Origin: Thermohalobacter berrensis
Lineage (GTDB): Bacteria > Bacillota > Clostridia > Tissierellales > Thermohalobacteraceae
DNA length: 64,000 nucleotides
Reading direction: 5' to 3'
Assembly (NCBI RefSeq): GCF_003609645.1
Contig: NZ_MCIB01000037.1
Coordinates: 1 to 64,000 of the forward strand
Shown: piece by piece, positions 52,852-63,231 of the stretch
Layout: each line of letters starts with the position of its first letter
Position numbering within the stretch: the first letter of the stretch is position 1
The notes under the pieces: model-generated
Seen by the model: the letters and a program-made list of their open reading frames with translations, nothing else
Database searches by the model: none
Told to the model about the DNA's origin: nothing
Position numbers and translations under genes: made by a program

Positions 52852-55080
52852 ATGTTTAAAAAAGAATGGGAAGGATTTAAAAAAGGCAGATGGACTGAGG
52901 TTGTAGATGTAAGGGATTTTATTCAAAAAAATTATACACCTTATGAAGGTGATGAAAGCTTTTTAACTGGAACTACTGAAAGAACTGAGAAGGTATGGAG
53001 TATATGTAAAAAGTTATTATTAGAGGAACTTGAAAAAGGGGTACTTGATGTTGATACTAAAAATGTATCAGGAATAGATAATTTTGAGCCAGGCTATATA
53101 GATAAAGAAAATGAGGTAGTAGTTGGATTACAGACGGACAAACCATTAAAGAGAATGATTAATCCCTTTGGTGGTATAAGAATGGTCGAGTCAGCCCTTA
53201 AAGCCTATGGTTATGACATTGATGAAAAAGTAGATAAAACATTTAATAAATATAGAAAAACTCATAACCAAGGGGTTTTTGATGCATATACTGAAGAAAT
53301 GAGAAAGGCCAGAACTACAGGCCTATTAACAGGACTTCCAGATGCTTATGGTAGGGGAAGAATAATAGGAGATTATAGAAGAGTACCACTATATGGAATA
53401 GATTGTTTAATTGAGGAAAAGAAGAAAGATTTAAAAGGACTAAAAGGCCCAATGAATGATGAATTAATCAGGAAGAGGGAAGAGGTAACTGAACAGATAA
53501 ATGCATTAACCAAAATGAAGAAAATGGCTGAATCCTATGGATATGATATTTCTAAACCAGCTAAAGATGCCAAAGAGGCTATTCAGTTTTTATACTTTGC
53601 CTATCTAGCAGGAATAAAGGAAAATAACGGTGCAGCTATGTCATTGGGAAGGACAAGCACTTTTATTGATATATATTTAGAGAGGGATTTAAAAAGAGGA
53701 ATATTAACTGAAAAAGAAGCACAGGAAATAATAGACCAATTTGTTATAAAGCTTAGATTAGTAAGACACTTAAGGACACCAGAATATAATGAACTGTTTG
53801 CTGGAGATCCAAATTGGATTACAGAGGCCATAGGTGGAATGGCCCTTAATGGAAAAACCCTTGTAACTAAGACTTCCTATAGATTTCTTCATACTTTAAC
53901 AAATTTAGGACCTGCTCCAGAGCCAAATATGACAGTTTTATGGTCTGAGAAGCTTCCAGAAAACTTCAAAAGATATTGTGCTAAAATGTCAGTAATAACT
54001 GATTCTATTCAATATGAAAATGATGACATAATGAGAAATATTTATGGAGATGACTATGGAATTGCCTGCTGTGTTTCTGCCATGGAAATGGGAAAACAGA
54101 TGCAGTTTTTTGGAGCAAGATGTAATCTAGCAAAGGCCCTTCTTTGTGCAATAAATGGTGGAATTGATGAGAAAAAAGGGATTGAAGTTGTACCTGGAAT
54201 TGAAAAGATTGAAGATGAAATACTTAATTATAAAAAGGTTAAGGAAAGCTATTTTAAAGTTTTAGAGTATGTAGCTGAACTTTATGTGAATACAATGAAC
54301 ATAATACACTATATGCATGACAAATATGCCTATGAAGCTGGCCTTATGGCTTTACATGATACAGATGTTGAGAGATTTATGGCCTTTGGAGTAGCGGGAT
54401 TATCTGTAGTAGCAGATTCTTTAAGTGCAATTAAATATGGAAAGGTAAGACCTATAAGAAAAGATGGAATAGCAGTAGATTTTGAGATTGAAGGAAATTT
54501 CCCTAAGTATGGAAACGACGATGATAGAGTTGATGATATAGCAGTTGAGATATTAACAAAATTTACAAGTGAGTTAAAAAAACATAAAACATATAGAGGA
54601 GCAGAACATTCTCTATCAGTTTTAACGATTACTTCTAATGTAGTGTATGGTAAAAAGACAGGTGCTACACCTGATGGGAGAAAGGTTGGAGAACCCTTTG
54701 CACCTGGAGCTAACCCTATGCATGGTAGAGACGAAAATGGTGCATTAGCATCATTAAATTCAGTAGCAAAGCTTCCATATCGCTCTATGTGTCAAGATGG
54801 AATCTCAAATACATTTTCTATAGTACCTGAAGCACTAGGTAAAGATGAAGATAATAGAATAAACAATCTAATTTCTATTTTAGATGGATACTTTATGCAA
54901 GGTGCCCATCACTTAAATGTAAATGTACTAAAGAGAGAAACATTAATAGATGCTATGGAACATCCAGAAAAATATCCTTCTTTAACCATAAGGGTTTCAG
55001 GTTATGCGGTTAATTTTAATAGATTAACTAGAGAACAACAATTAGAAGTTATTAAGAGGACTTTCCATAAATCTATGTAG
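52852..55080 (+). CDS. pflB: pyruvate formate-lyase (formate C-acetyltransferase)
   Basis: Glycyl-radical enzyme making acetyl-CoA and formate from pyruvate and CoA without oxygen. At 742 residues it matches the family. Catalytic Cys406-Cys407 lie in [15 protein letters not shown]; the radical Gly717 is in [14 protein letters not shown], close to the C-terminus as expected. An AAGGAGGGA ribosome site follows the ZTP riboswitch. The activase gene follows after 17 bases. Formate feeds purine and folate one-carbon metabolism, which explains the riboswitch. Confidence 0.97.
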   Translation: MFKKEWEGFKKGRWTEVVDVRDFIQKNYTPYEGDESFLTGTTERTEKVWSICKKLLLEELEKGVLDVDTKNVSGIDNFEPGYIDKENEVVVGLQTDKPLKRMINPFGGIRMVESALKAYGYDIDEKVDKTFNKYRKTHNQGVFDAYTEEMRKARTTGLLTGLPDAYGRGRIIGDYRRVPLYGIDCLIEEKKKDLKGLKGPMNDELIRKREEVTEQINALTKMKKMAESYGYDISKPAKDAKEAIQFLYFAYLAGIKENNGAAMSLGRTSTFIDIYLERDLKRGILTEKEAQEIIDQFVIKLRLVRHLRTPEYNELFAGDPNWITEAIGGMALNGKTLVTKTSYRFLHTLTNLGPAPEPNMTVLWSEKLPENFKRYCAKMSVITDSIQYENDDIMRNIYGDDYGIACCVSAMEMGKQMQFFGARCNLAKALLCAINGGIDEKKGIEVVPGIEKIEDEILNYKKVKESYFKVLEYVAELYVNTMNIIHYMHDKYAYEAGLMALHDTDVERFMAFGVAGLSVVADSLSAIKYGKVRPIRKDGIAVDFEIEGNFPKYGNDDDRVDDIAVEILTKFTSELKKHKTYRGAEHSLSVLTITSNVVYGKKTGATPDGRKVGEPFAPGANPMHGRDENGALASLNSVAKLPYRSMCQDGISNTFSIVPEALGKDEDNRINNLISILDGYFMQGAHHLNVNVLKRETLIDAMEHPEKYPSLTIRVSGYAVNFNRLTREQQLEVIKRTFHKSM

Positions 55081-55097
55081 TATAGAAGGATGATATC

Positions 55098-55796
55098 ATG
55101 ATAGGTAGAATTCATTCCATAGAGACAATGGGGCTTAGAGATGGCCCTGGGATAAGATTTGTAGTTTTTTTTCAAGGCTGTCAATTAAGATGTTTATACT
55201 GTCATAATCCTGATACTTGGGATTTAAATAGTGGAAAAGAAATTTTAGCTAAGGCACTTTTGGAAAAGGCATTAAGATATAAATCATATTTTAAAAAATC
55301 AGGAGGAGGTATAACCTGTTCAGGTGGAGACCCTTTGATGCAGCCAAAATTTTTAATAGAGTTTCTAAAACTATGTAAGGAAAATGGTTTGCATACTGCC
55401 ATAGATACTTCAGGTTTTGGAAAAGGGAATTATGAAGAGATATTAAAATATACGGATTTAGTGATTCTTGATATAAAGCATGTAGATAATGAAGGATATA
55501 AAAAGATAACAGGAAGGGATATTAAGGAATTTAAAAAGTTTACTCAAAAGTTAAATGAGTCAAGTAAAAATGTTTGGATTAGGCATGTGGTTGTACCAGG
55601 TTTAACAGATAACAAAAAACATATACAAAGGTTTAAAGAAATGGTTAAGGGGTTTAAAAATGTAGAGAATGTTGAACTTATTCCATACCATACCTTAGGA
55701 GTAAATAAATATGAAGCTATGGGAATACCATATAAACTAAATGGGATAGAACAGATGTCTAAGGAGAGGATTAAAGAACTTGAGAAGTTATTGTAA
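55098..55796 (+). CDS. pflA: pyruvate formate-lyase activating enzyme
   Basis: A 232-residue radical SAM enzyme that generates the glycyl radical on PflB. The [4Fe-4S] motif is Cys28-x3-Cys32-x2-Cys35 (FQGCQLRCLYCHNPDTW), followed by the SAM-binding SGGGITCSGGDPLMQ. No extra ferredoxin insert, as usual for true PflA. Co-transcribed with pflB. Confidence 0.96.
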   Translation: MIGRIHSIETMGLRDGPGIRFVVFFQGCQLRCLYCHNPDTWDLNSGKEILAKALLEKALRYKSYFKKSGGGITCSGGDPLMQPKFLIEFLKLCKENGLHTAIDTSGFGKGNYEEILKYTDLVILDIKHVDNEGYKKITGRDIKEFKKFTQKLNESSKNVWIRHVVVPGLTDNKKHIQRFKEMVKGFKNVENVELIPYHTLGVNKYEAMGIPYKLNGIEQMSKERIKELEKLL

Positions 55797-55797
55797 A

Positions 55798-55832
55798 TTT
55801 ATTAAGCCAAAGGAACTTATCCTTTGGCTTAA
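55798..55832. terminator. bidirectional terminator
   Basis: ATTAAGCCAAAGGA/TCCTTTGGCTTAAT stem between pflA and the convergent DUF401 gene. A 15-base direct repeat (ATTGTAAATTATTTA) follows. Confidence 0.85.
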
Positions 55833-55848
55833 TATTATTGTAAATTAT

Positions 55849-57093
55849 TTATTGTAAATTATTTATGACATATATCATTACCATTACGATATAAGTAATT
55901 GGTAATATATAAGCATAATTTTTATATAAGTTTTTAAGCTTTACTTTAAAGTATTCTAATGTTAACACTTGGCATAAATGAAGGGGTGATATAAAGTAGA
56001 ACATAAATGAACTTGTATATATAAACATTCCATATAGAAGTTTTGTATTATAATCTGGCGCTAGTGGTAATATCATGGGATATAAAATAGCCACTCCTGG
56101 CTGTGTAGATGCTAATGGAAAAGATATTATAGCACTTGATGCTAGTATTAGTATTTCTAAAGGTATTCCTTTATTCAATAATCCCTCTAAATACATATAT
56201 ATTTCATTAATGTCATTAACAATATTTTTAAAAATCATTATACCTATTATAGCTATTACCATAGGAAGTTTTAGCCCTTCACGTATAGTTTTAAATAAAT
56301 TTTCATCTACATGGTATTCTCTATCTGTTTTCTTATCATACAAGTTTAAAAATATGCTCGATAAAATACCTAATATTAGTGAAATATAAAATGGTAAACC
56401 AAATAGTATTGCCCCTAATAAACTAATCAGTATAGGTGATGAATAAAGGATGAATTCTTTAATTGATAGTAGATATTCTTTTAATTGGAATTTACTTAAA
56501 TTTGTTTGTTTACAATCTTTAAGATAAAAAATATATCCTAGAATATACATAGTTAGAGCAATAGGAAATTGAAGTTTTATAAAGTCGAAAACATTAAAAC
56601 CCCCTAATTCTACAGCTAAGATTACAGCTGGTGATAAGGGAAAAATGAAATAAAGACCATGTCTAAATATTAGATTAATAGCAGCTTTTCTATCTTCTGG
56701 TAAATTAAGCTTTTTTCCTAATCCTTCAACAACAGGACAGGACATTAGGGCACCACCAGTAACTAAAAGTGTACCAATAATTGCAGGGGATATAAGTATT
56801 GTTATTTTAGCACTTCCTAGCATTTTTTCAAGGGCTATTACCATTCTATCTAATATTCCATACTTATCCATAAGATGGCCTAGAATTGTAATAAAACCTA
56901 TTGTAATAGCCAATGTTATTGTTTTCGGCTCTTTTATGGTCTCTATAAAAGTTTGTAAGATATAATTAGGTTTCTTACCATTTAATATTGCTAGTAATGC
57001 AGCTCCTATCATTAAAGAATATCCTATATTTACTTTCTTACTTACAAGAAATAATATAACAGCCATGGAGAAAATTAAAGAAAATATAACCAA
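55849..57093 (-). CDS. DUF401-family membrane protein
   Basis: A 414-residue protein with about 11-12 helices of the DUF401 family, distantly like ion-transporter carriers. Two inverted half-repeats can be seen, each with a re-entrant-like loop: LLVTGGALMSCPVVEGL and SFPLASTQPGVAILYPM. Substrate unknown, perhaps an organic anion. Starts with TTG 57093 after AAGGTGAT; monocistronic. Confidence 0.75.
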   Translation of the reverse strand: MVIFSLIFSMAVILFLVSKKVNIGYSLMIGAALLAILNGKKPNYILQTFIETIKEPKTITLAITIGFITILGHLMDKYGILDRMVIALEKMLGSAKITILISPAIIGTLLVTGGALMSCPVVEGLGKKLNLPEDRKAAINLIFRHGLYFIFPLSPAVILAVELGGFNVFDFIKLQFPIALTMYILGYIFYLKDCKQTNLSKFQLKEYLLSIKEFILYSSPILISLLGAILFGLPFYISLILGILSSIFLNLYDKKTDREYHVDENLFKTIREGLKLPMVIAIIGIMIFKNIVNDINEIYMYLEGLLNKGIPLEILILASSAIISFPLASTQPGVAILYPMILPLAPDYNTKLLYGMFIYTSSFMFYFISPLHLCQVLTLEYFKVKLKNLYKNYAYILPITYIVMVMIYVINNLQ

Positions 57094-57410
57094 TTATATC
57101 ACCTTCTTAAAATTATATATTTGTAATTTCTCTATTATAGTATATCAAGTAGTATTAAAAGTCCAAATATATTCAAAATCAAAGAATTAATTTAAGTTAT
57201 ATAAAAAAGAGATATGTTAAAAAACAAAAAGCATATGTAATTTTTAAGAGTATTAAAAAAATAATAATTATTGGATGATTAATATCGTATAAGGGAAATT
57301 GCCAACTATTACTTGATAGTGACGATAAATAATAAAATATTTTCTTTTTAAGCTAATAATGCTATAATTAATAAGGCTGAGAACATCTACAAAAAGGAGA
57401 ATAGTGTATT

Positions 57411-58109
57411 ATGGAATTAAATATAATACATGAAGACAAACACATAATAGTTACTGAGAAACCCTCAGGTGTTCCATCTCAAAGTGATAAAACTGGAGCC
57501 AAGGATATGATAACTATCCTTAAGGAATATTTAAAAAGTAAATATCCTAATGCTAAAAATCCTTATATTGGTTTAGTTCATAGATTAGATAGACCTGTTG
57601 GTGGATTAATGGTATTTGCAAAGACTAAAGAAGCTAATGCTAAATTATCAGAAGAAATTCGTACAAAAAGATTAAAAAAAGAATACTATGCAATAGTATG
57701 TGGAAAACCAGAAAAAGAAAGGGAAGAATTGAGAAATTATTTAAAGAGAATTGGAAGTATTAATATGTCTAAGGTAGTTACAAAAAATGCTAAGAGGGCA
57801 AAAGAGGCCATATTAGAATATGAGTTTATTGATAGTATTGAAACTGATGAATATGGTGTACTTAGCCTTTTAAAAATTAAGTTAAAAACAGGTAGGCATC
57901 ATCAGATACGCGTTCAATTATCAAATGCAAATATGCCGATATGGGGAGATAAAAAATATAATAAAACTTTTGCTAAGATGAGAAAATTTACTCCGATTGC
58001 CCTTTGGGCCAGTTTGATATCTTTTAACCACCCAAAGAAAAAAACTCCTTATACTTTTACATTAAATCCAGAAAACAGATATCCCTTTAATTTGTTTAGT
58101 TTTCAGTAG
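57411..58109 (+). CDS. RluA-family pseudouridine synthase
   Basis: A 232-residue RNA-modifying enzyme with the family catalytic motif HRLDRPVGGLMVFAKT (catalytic Asp) and later KTGRHHQIRVQLSNANMPIWGDKKY. No S4 domain, as in RluA/RluC short forms and YhcT-like proteins. The target uridine in rRNA or tRNA is unknown. AAAGGAG before the ATG. Confidence 0.9.
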   Translation: MELNIIHEDKHIIVTEKPSGVPSQSDKTGAKDMITILKEYLKSKYPNAKNPYIGLVHRLDRPVGGLMVFAKTKEANAKLSEEIRTKRLKKEYYAIVCGKPEKEREELRNYLKRIGSINMSKVVTKNAKRAKEAILEYEFIDSIETDEYGVLSLLKIKLKTGRHHQIRVQLSNANMPIWGDKKYNKTFAKMRKFTPIALWASLISFNHPKKKTPYTFTLNPENRYPFNLFSFQ

Positions 58110-58242
58110 ACAAAATGTATAATAAAGTATAAGAAAAAGGAAAATAAGATAAATAAGCATTTATGTAGAAATATAAAAAGCTTTGACATGTTTTATAAAA
58201 AGTATTATAATTAAGAGAAAATTAAGTTTAAAATAGAATATG

Positions 58243-58480
58243 AAAAAGACTATGAAGAGAAGAGTAGATATGGGATGTAGTCCAAGCGAGTCGGTGATGG
58301 TGGGAGACCGACACGAAGCCCATATTGAAGAACATCTCGGAGTCTCTAACCGAAATCCTAATGGAGAGTAGGCTTAGACGGTACTAAACCGTTATATTAT
58401 TAGAGATGGTCGGTAAACCGACAAATAGGGTGGCACCGCGAAACAACCTTTCGTCCCTTTGTGGAGATGAAAGGTTTTTT
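58243..58480 (+). promoter_or_regulatory. Asn-specific T-box leader
   Basis: Stem I ends with CCCATATTGAAG followed by the specifier AAC (58331-58333), the asparagine codon. The antiterminator holds the T-box AGGGTGGCACCGCG (58428-58440), whose TGGC can pair with the GCCA end of uncharged tRNA-Asn. The competing terminator AACCTTTC...GAAAGGTT plus TTTTTTT follows. It induces asnS when tRNA-Asn is uncharged. Confidence 0.95.
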
Positions 58481-58566
58481 TATTGTATATTAAAGTATAT
58501 TTTGCAAGTATTTAAATTGCATATAAAAAATATAAAGATAAACAAAATTGAAGGGAGGATAATAAA

Positions 58567-59958
58567 ATGGAAACTGTATTAATAAAAGATATTTATAGAA
58601 ACATGGAAAAGTATCTAGACAAAGAAATAGAAGTTTCTGGATGGGTAAGAACAGTTAGAGCTTCAAAAAAGTTTGGATTCATTGAATTAAATGATGGGAC
58701 ATTTTTTAAGAACTTACAAATAGTATTTGAAGAAGATTTAGATAATTTTAAAGAAATTTCAAAGTTGCCTGTAAGTACAGCAATAAAAGTAAAGGGAATT
58801 TTAGTAGAATCACCAAGTAATAAACAGCCTTGTGAAGTAAAGGCAACAAATATAACTATTGAGGCTGAATCTGATAGCGATTATCCATTACAAAAGAAAA
58901 GACATACATTTGAGTTTTTAAGGACAATTGCTCATTTAAGACCAAGAAGTAACACATTCTCAGCAGTATTTAGAATTCGTTCTCTAGCAGCATATGCAAT
59001 CCATAAGTTTTTTCAAGAAAGAGGCTTTGTATATGTTCACACACCTATAATTACAAGTAGTGATTGTGAAGGTGCAGGAGAAATGTTTAGAGTTAGCACC
59101 TTAGATTTAGGGAAATTACCTTTAGACAAGGATAGAAAGATTGATTTTTCAAAGGACTTTTTTGGAAAGGAAGCTAACCTAACGGTAAGTGGTCAGCTAA
59201 ATGTTGAGGCATATGCATTAGCATTTAGAAAAGTTTATACATTTGGCCCAACGTTTAGAGCAGAAAACTCAAATACTCCAAGACATGCTTCAGAGTTCTG
59301 GATGATAGAACCTGAAATTGCCTTTGCTGACCTTAAAGATAATATGGAGCTTGCTGAAGATATGTTAAAGTATGTAATAAGCTATGTATTAGAAAATGCT
59401 CCTGAGGAAATGGAATTCTTTAATAGATTTATTGATAAAGGGTTATTAGATAGACTAAACAATGTAGTTGAATCTGATTTTGAAACAATAACATATACAG
59501 AAGCAATAGATATACTAAAAAAAGCTAAAAAAGATTTTGAATATCCTGTAGAATGGGGTAATGACCTTCAAACTGAACATGAGAGATATATCACTGAAGA
59601 AGTACTTAAAAAACCGGTATTTGTAACAGACTATCCAAAGGATATTAAGGCATTCTATATGAGATTAAATGATGATGATAAAACAGTTTCAGCAATGGAC
59701 TTATTAGTACCAGGAGTTGGAGAGATAATTGGAGGAAGTCAAAGGGAAGAAAGATATGATGTTCTAGAGAGAAGAATGGATGAAATGGGTCTTGATAAAG
59801 AAGAGTATTGGTGGTATTTAGAACTGAGAAAATATGGTGGAGTTAAACATTCAGGATATGGATTAGGCTTTGAAAGGGCAATTATGTACCTAACAGGTAT
59901 GAAGAATATTAGAGATGTTATTCCATATCCAAGAACTCCAAAGTCAGTAGAATTTTAA
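58567..59958 (+). CDS. asnS: asparaginyl-tRNA synthetase
   Basis: A 463-residue class IIb synthetase. The N-terminal OB anticodon-binding fold ([22 protein letters not shown]) is followed by the catalytic core with motif 2 ([21 protein letters not shown]) and motif 3 ([20 protein letters not shown]). GQLNVEAYA and the absence of AspRS inserts support Asn. Preceded by an AAC-reading T-box, which fixes the amino acid. Confidence 0.97.
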   Translation: METVLIKDIYRNMEKYLDKEIEVSGWVRTVRASKKFGFIELNDGTFFKNLQIVFEEDLDNFKEISKLPVSTAIKVKGILVESPSNKQPCEVKATNITIEAESDSDYPLQKKRHTFEFLRTIAHLRPRSNTFSAVFRIRSLAAYAIHKFFQERGFVYVHTPIITSSDCEGAGEMFRVSTLDLGKLPLDKDRKIDFSKDFFGKEANLTVSGQLNVEAYALAFRKVYTFGPTFRAENSNTPRHASEFWMIEPEIAFADLKDNMELAEDMLKYVISYVLENAPEEMEFFNRFIDKGLLDRLNNVVESDFETITYTEAIDILKKAKKDFEYPVEWGNDLQTEHERYITEEVLKKPVFVTDYPKDIKAFYMRLNDDDKTVSAMDLLVPGVGEIIGGSQREERYDVLERRMDEMGLDKEEYWWYLELRKYGGVKHSGYGLGFERAIMYLTGMKNIRDVIPYPRTPKSVEF

Positions 59959-59968
59959 TAATAGTTTT

Positions 59969-60006
59969 AAAAAAGGCTGATGGTTTATTTCCATCAGCCT
60001 TTTTTA
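59969..60006 (+). terminator. terminator after asnS
   Basis: AAAAGGCTGATGG/CCATCAGCCTTTT stem and T-run. Confidence 0.9.
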
Positions 60007-60048
60007 TGTATAATAAAAGTACAAGCTCTGTATTTAAGGGGGAGAAAT

Positions 60049-60930
60049 ATGATAGACTTTAAATTAAAAACGTTTATAACTGTTGCAAAGACTAAGAACT
60101 TTACAAGAGCTGCTGATATTTTAAATATGACACAACCTGCCATATCACAACATATAAAAGCCTTAGAAGAATACTATAATGCGAAACTCTTTTACAAAAA
60201 GAACAGACAAATGAAGCTAACAGAAGAAGGAAAACTATTATTTAAATACACTTTAAAACTTGATAGATTAAGTAAGAAAGCAAAACATAACTTAAGGAAT
60301 AAGACATCCCTAATAAAAAGATATAATGTTGGCGCAACACTTACAATTGGTGGATATGTACTTCCTGAAATTATTGGAAAGTATAGACAGAAAAATGAAA
60401 ATATAGATGTAATCCTTTATGTTGATAATACTGAAAATATAATAAAAAAATTATTTAATGGAGATATAGATTTAGGGGTAATTGAAGGACCATTTAATAG
60501 AGGAAAAGTTAAATACAAAAAGTTTAAGGATGACGAATTGGTATTAGCAGTTTCACCGTTACATCCCTTTGCTGAAAAAGATTTTGTAAATATAGAGGAT
60601 GTTTTACAAGAAAAACTAATATTAAGGGAACAGGGCTCTGGGACTAGACAGGTTTTTGAAAATCATCTTTTAAAAGCAGGATATAGCTTAGATGATATGA
60701 ATGTATATATGGAAATAGGGAATATTACAGCTCTTATTTCTCTAGTTCAGTCTAACTTAGGATGTACTGTAATTTCAAAAGAAGCTATAAAAAATTCTGT
60801 AAAAAATAATACTTTAAAAGTAGTTCCTATTAAAAACTTTTTAATTACTAGGGAATTTAATTTTATATACTTAGATGATTTTAATAGGGACTTCATTGAT
60901 GATTTTAGTCAATTTTGTATATCGAACTAA
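60049..60930 (+). CDS. LysR-family transcriptional regulator
   Basis: A 293-residue regulator: winged helix in residues 1-60 (LKTFITVAKTKNFTRAADILNMTQPAISQHIKALE) and a type 2 periplasmic-binding domain after residue 90. ATG 60049 follows AAGGGGGAG; the frame upstream to 59980 lies in the asnS terminator. The next gene is an AsrC-like sulfite reductase 182 bases downstream, so sulfur control (CysL/CysB-like) is plausible but unproven. Confidence 0.88.
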   Translation: MIDFKLKTFITVAKTKNFTRAADILNMTQPAISQHIKALEEYYNAKLFYKKNRQMKLTEEGKLLFKYTLKLDRLSKKAKHNLRNKTSLIKRYNVGATLTIGGYVLPEIIGKYRQKNENIDVILYVDNTENIIKKLFNGDIDLGVIEGPFNRGKVKYKKFKDDELVLAVSPLHPFAEKDFVNIEDVLQEKLILREQGSGTRQVFENHLLKAGYSLDDMNVYMEIGNITALISLVQSNLGCTVISKEAIKNSVKNNTLKVVPIKNFLITREFNFIYLDDFNRDFIDDFSQFCISN

Positions 60931-61112
60931 TAATTAATATTACAACTATAAATTATTTTTATGGTTTTATTATTAATTATAATTAGATTTAATTATAAAT
61001 AGGTGATACCATATAAAAAGAGACATATTATTTAAGTTGTGTAGATGTATTTTATTTTTATATAAGATTGACAAGAAAATAACAAAATTTAATTAGTAAA
61101 GGGGGACTTAAA

Positions 61113-62066
61113 TTGAGTAATGGGCTAACAGCTAAGGAAATATCAAGATTAAAAGGGGAAGGTTTTATATTCCAAAGAGATAAGGAACATTTTGTATGTA
61201 GAGTAATAACTGTAGATGGTAATTTAAAACCTAGAGAAGTTAAAAAACTAGCAGATATTTCAGAAAAATATGGATATGGATATATAAGTTTTACATCTAG
61301 GCTTACAGTTGAGATCCCAGGTATAAAGTATGAAAAAGTTGAGAAAGTTAAAAGAGAGTTAGAGAAGGTTGGTCTTTACCCTGGAGGAACAGGGCCTAAG
61401 GTTAGACCTATAACATCTTGTAAGGGAACTGTATGTAAGTTTGGTTTAATGGATACTCAAATGTTAAACAGGAAAATACACGATAGATTTTATCTAGGAT
61501 GGAATAATGTTATACTTCCACATAAATTTAAAATAGGAGTTGGAGGATGTCCAAATAACTGTGCTAAGCCTAATCTTAATGATTTTGGAATAATAGCTCA
61601 GAGAAAGCCAAAACTTGATTATGAAGCATGTGCAGGATGTAAAAAATGTAGAGTTGAGGATGTATGTAAAGTAGGTGCTGTAAAGAGAGTAGATGAGAAA
61701 ATAACAATTGATTTTGATAAATGTAATAATTGTGGACTTTGTATAGAGGAATGTCATTTAAATGCTGTAAAAATAGATAAAGAAGGAGTTAAGATTTTTA
61801 TAGGGGGTAAATGGGGTAAATTCCCTAAAATAGGGGAACCTTTAAAGGGAATACATACAGAAGAAGAAGCTTTAAACATCATAGAAAAGGCAATATTATA
61901 CTATAAAGCGAATGGTATTCCTGGAGAAAGATTTGGAGAAATGATAGATAGAATTGGCTTTAATGAAGTAGAGAAGGAACTATTAAGTGATGATATCTTA
62001 GAGCAAAAAGAAGAAATCTTAAAAAATAAAACAGGTGGAGAAGCAGCAATTTCCTCTTCTTGCTAA
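61113..62066 (+). CDS. AsrC-like siroheme/[4Fe-4S] sulfite (or nitrite) reductase
   Basis: A 317-residue single-subunit reductase. An N-terminal ferredoxin-like half (residues 10-80) precedes the siroheme-[4Fe-4S] cysteines C103, C108 (TSCKGTVCKFG), C146 and C150 (GGCPNNCAKP). Inserted after it is a two-cluster ferredoxin domain with C173, C176, C179, C185 and C204, C207, C210, C214. This matches AsrC of anaerobic sulfite reductase, but asrA and asrB are absent here, so electrons must come from another carrier. Starts with TTG 61113 after AAAGGGGGA. Confidence 0.88.
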   Translation: MSNGLTAKEISRLKGEGFIFQRDKEHFVCRVITVDGNLKPREVKKLADISEKYGYGYISFTSRLTVEIPGIKYEKVEKVKRELEKVGLYPGGTGPKVRPITSCKGTVCKFGLMDTQMLNRKIHDRFYLGWNNVILPHKFKIGVGGCPNNCAKPNLNDFGIIAQRKPKLDYEACAGCKKCRVEDVCKVGAVKRVDEKITIDFDKCNNCGLCIEECHLNAVKIDKEGVKIFIGGKWGKFPKIGEPLKGIHTEEEALNIIEKAILYYKANGIPGERFGEMIDRIGFNEVEKELLSDDILEQKEEILKNKTGGEAAISSSC

Positions 62067-62071
62067 AACTA

Positions 62072-62097
62072 AGGCGGCTTAAAGCCGTCTTTTTTTA
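62072..62097 (+). terminator. terminator after the AsrC-like gene
   Basis: GGCGGCTT/AAGCCGTC stem followed by seven T. Confidence 0.85.
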
Positions 62098-62255
62098 GTA
62101 GTGGGCCAATAAAAGCAATTGACAATTATAGAAATTAAAAATTAAACACTAACTAACAAATCGGGAAAGTAGGCTTTGTTTATTAGAATAATCCTAATTT
62201 ATATGGTATAATTTAGAAGTAAATATATAATTTGGTTAAGAGGGGAAGTGGGAAA

Positions 62256-63056
62256 ATGAAAGTATATATTAGTGCAGATATTGAAGGAGTAACTGGTGTT
62301 ACTAGTTGGAGTGAAGCAAGTAAATCGAAGGCAGATTATGGAGAATTTGCTGAGCAAATGACTAAAGAAGTAAAAGCAGCATGTGAAGGGGCTATAGAAG
62401 CTGGTGCTAAAGAAATATGGATTAAAGATGCTCATGAGTCAGGTAGAAATATTAGTCATAGCCAATTGCCTGAAAATACAAAGCTTATAAGGGGATGGAG
62501 TGAACATCCATTTCTAATGGTTCAAGAATTAGATAATTCATTTGATGCAGCAATTTTTATAGGATATCATACATATTCAGGCTCTGCAGGCAATCCTCTT
62601 TCCCATACAATGAATGCATCTAACTTAAACTATATTAAGATAAATGATAGATATGCTAGTGAGTTTTTATTACATGCCTATGCAGCTTCTATGGTTGGAG
62701 TACCAGTAGTTTTTATAAGTGGCGATAAGGCTATATGTAAAGAAGCAAAGGAGATAAATAGTAATATAAAAACTGTAGCTGTAAAGGAAGGTAAAGGAAA
62801 CTCTACTATAAATATTAGTCCTAATTTATCTATAAAACTAATTAAAGAAGAAGTGAAAAAAGCATTAGAGGATAAATCTCAATTTTCTAAAATAAAATTA
62901 CCAAAAGATTTCAAGGTAGAAATATCATATAAAAACCATACTAAAGCTTTTAAGGCATCATATTACCCTGGTATGAAACAAATTTCAGATACTAATATTG
63001 TTTATAATTCCGATAGTTTTGATGATGTACTTAGAATGCTACTATTTGTAATATAA
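62256..63056 (+). CDS. M55-family D-aminopeptidase (DppA-like)
   Basis: A 266-residue zinc peptidase that releases D-amino acids from peptides such as D-Ala-D-Ala. Metal ligands are Asp8 and Glu10 (ISADIEGV), His60 (KDAHESG), His105 (GYHTYSG) and probably Glu136. ATG 62256 follows AGGGGAAG; an in-frame TTG at 62232 would add eight residues. Monocistronic. It may recycle wall peptides. Confidence 0.9.
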   Translation: MKVYISADIEGVTGVTSWSEASKSKADYGEFAEQMTKEVKAACEGAIEAGAKEIWIKDAHESGRNISHSQLPENTKLIRGWSEHPFLMVQELDNSFDAAIFIGYHTYSGSAGNPLSHTMNASNLNYIKINDRYASEFLLHAYAASMVGVPVVFISGDKAICKEAKEINSNIKTVAVKEGKGNSTINISPNLSIKLIKEEVKKALEDKSQFSKIKLPKDFKVEISYKNHTKAFKASYYPGMKQISDTNIVYNSDSFDDVLRMLLFVI

Positions 63057-63080
63057 AAAAATTTAAACTTTCTGACCTTG

Positions 63081-63107
63081 CTGATGGATTTATTATCCAT
63101 CAGTTTT
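63081..63107 (+). terminator. terminator after the M55 peptidase gene
   Basis: CTGATGGAT/ATCCATCAG stem followed by TTTT. Confidence 0.8.
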
Positions 63108-63231
63108 GTTGATTTTTAATAAAAAACTAATATTCCTTTAATAAAACTATAATTATTTTCTGATAAAGTTTAGTTAAATGTTAATCAATTAAAAAAACTT
63201 AAGTTTATAGTAGAGTAGAAGGTGGTTACAA

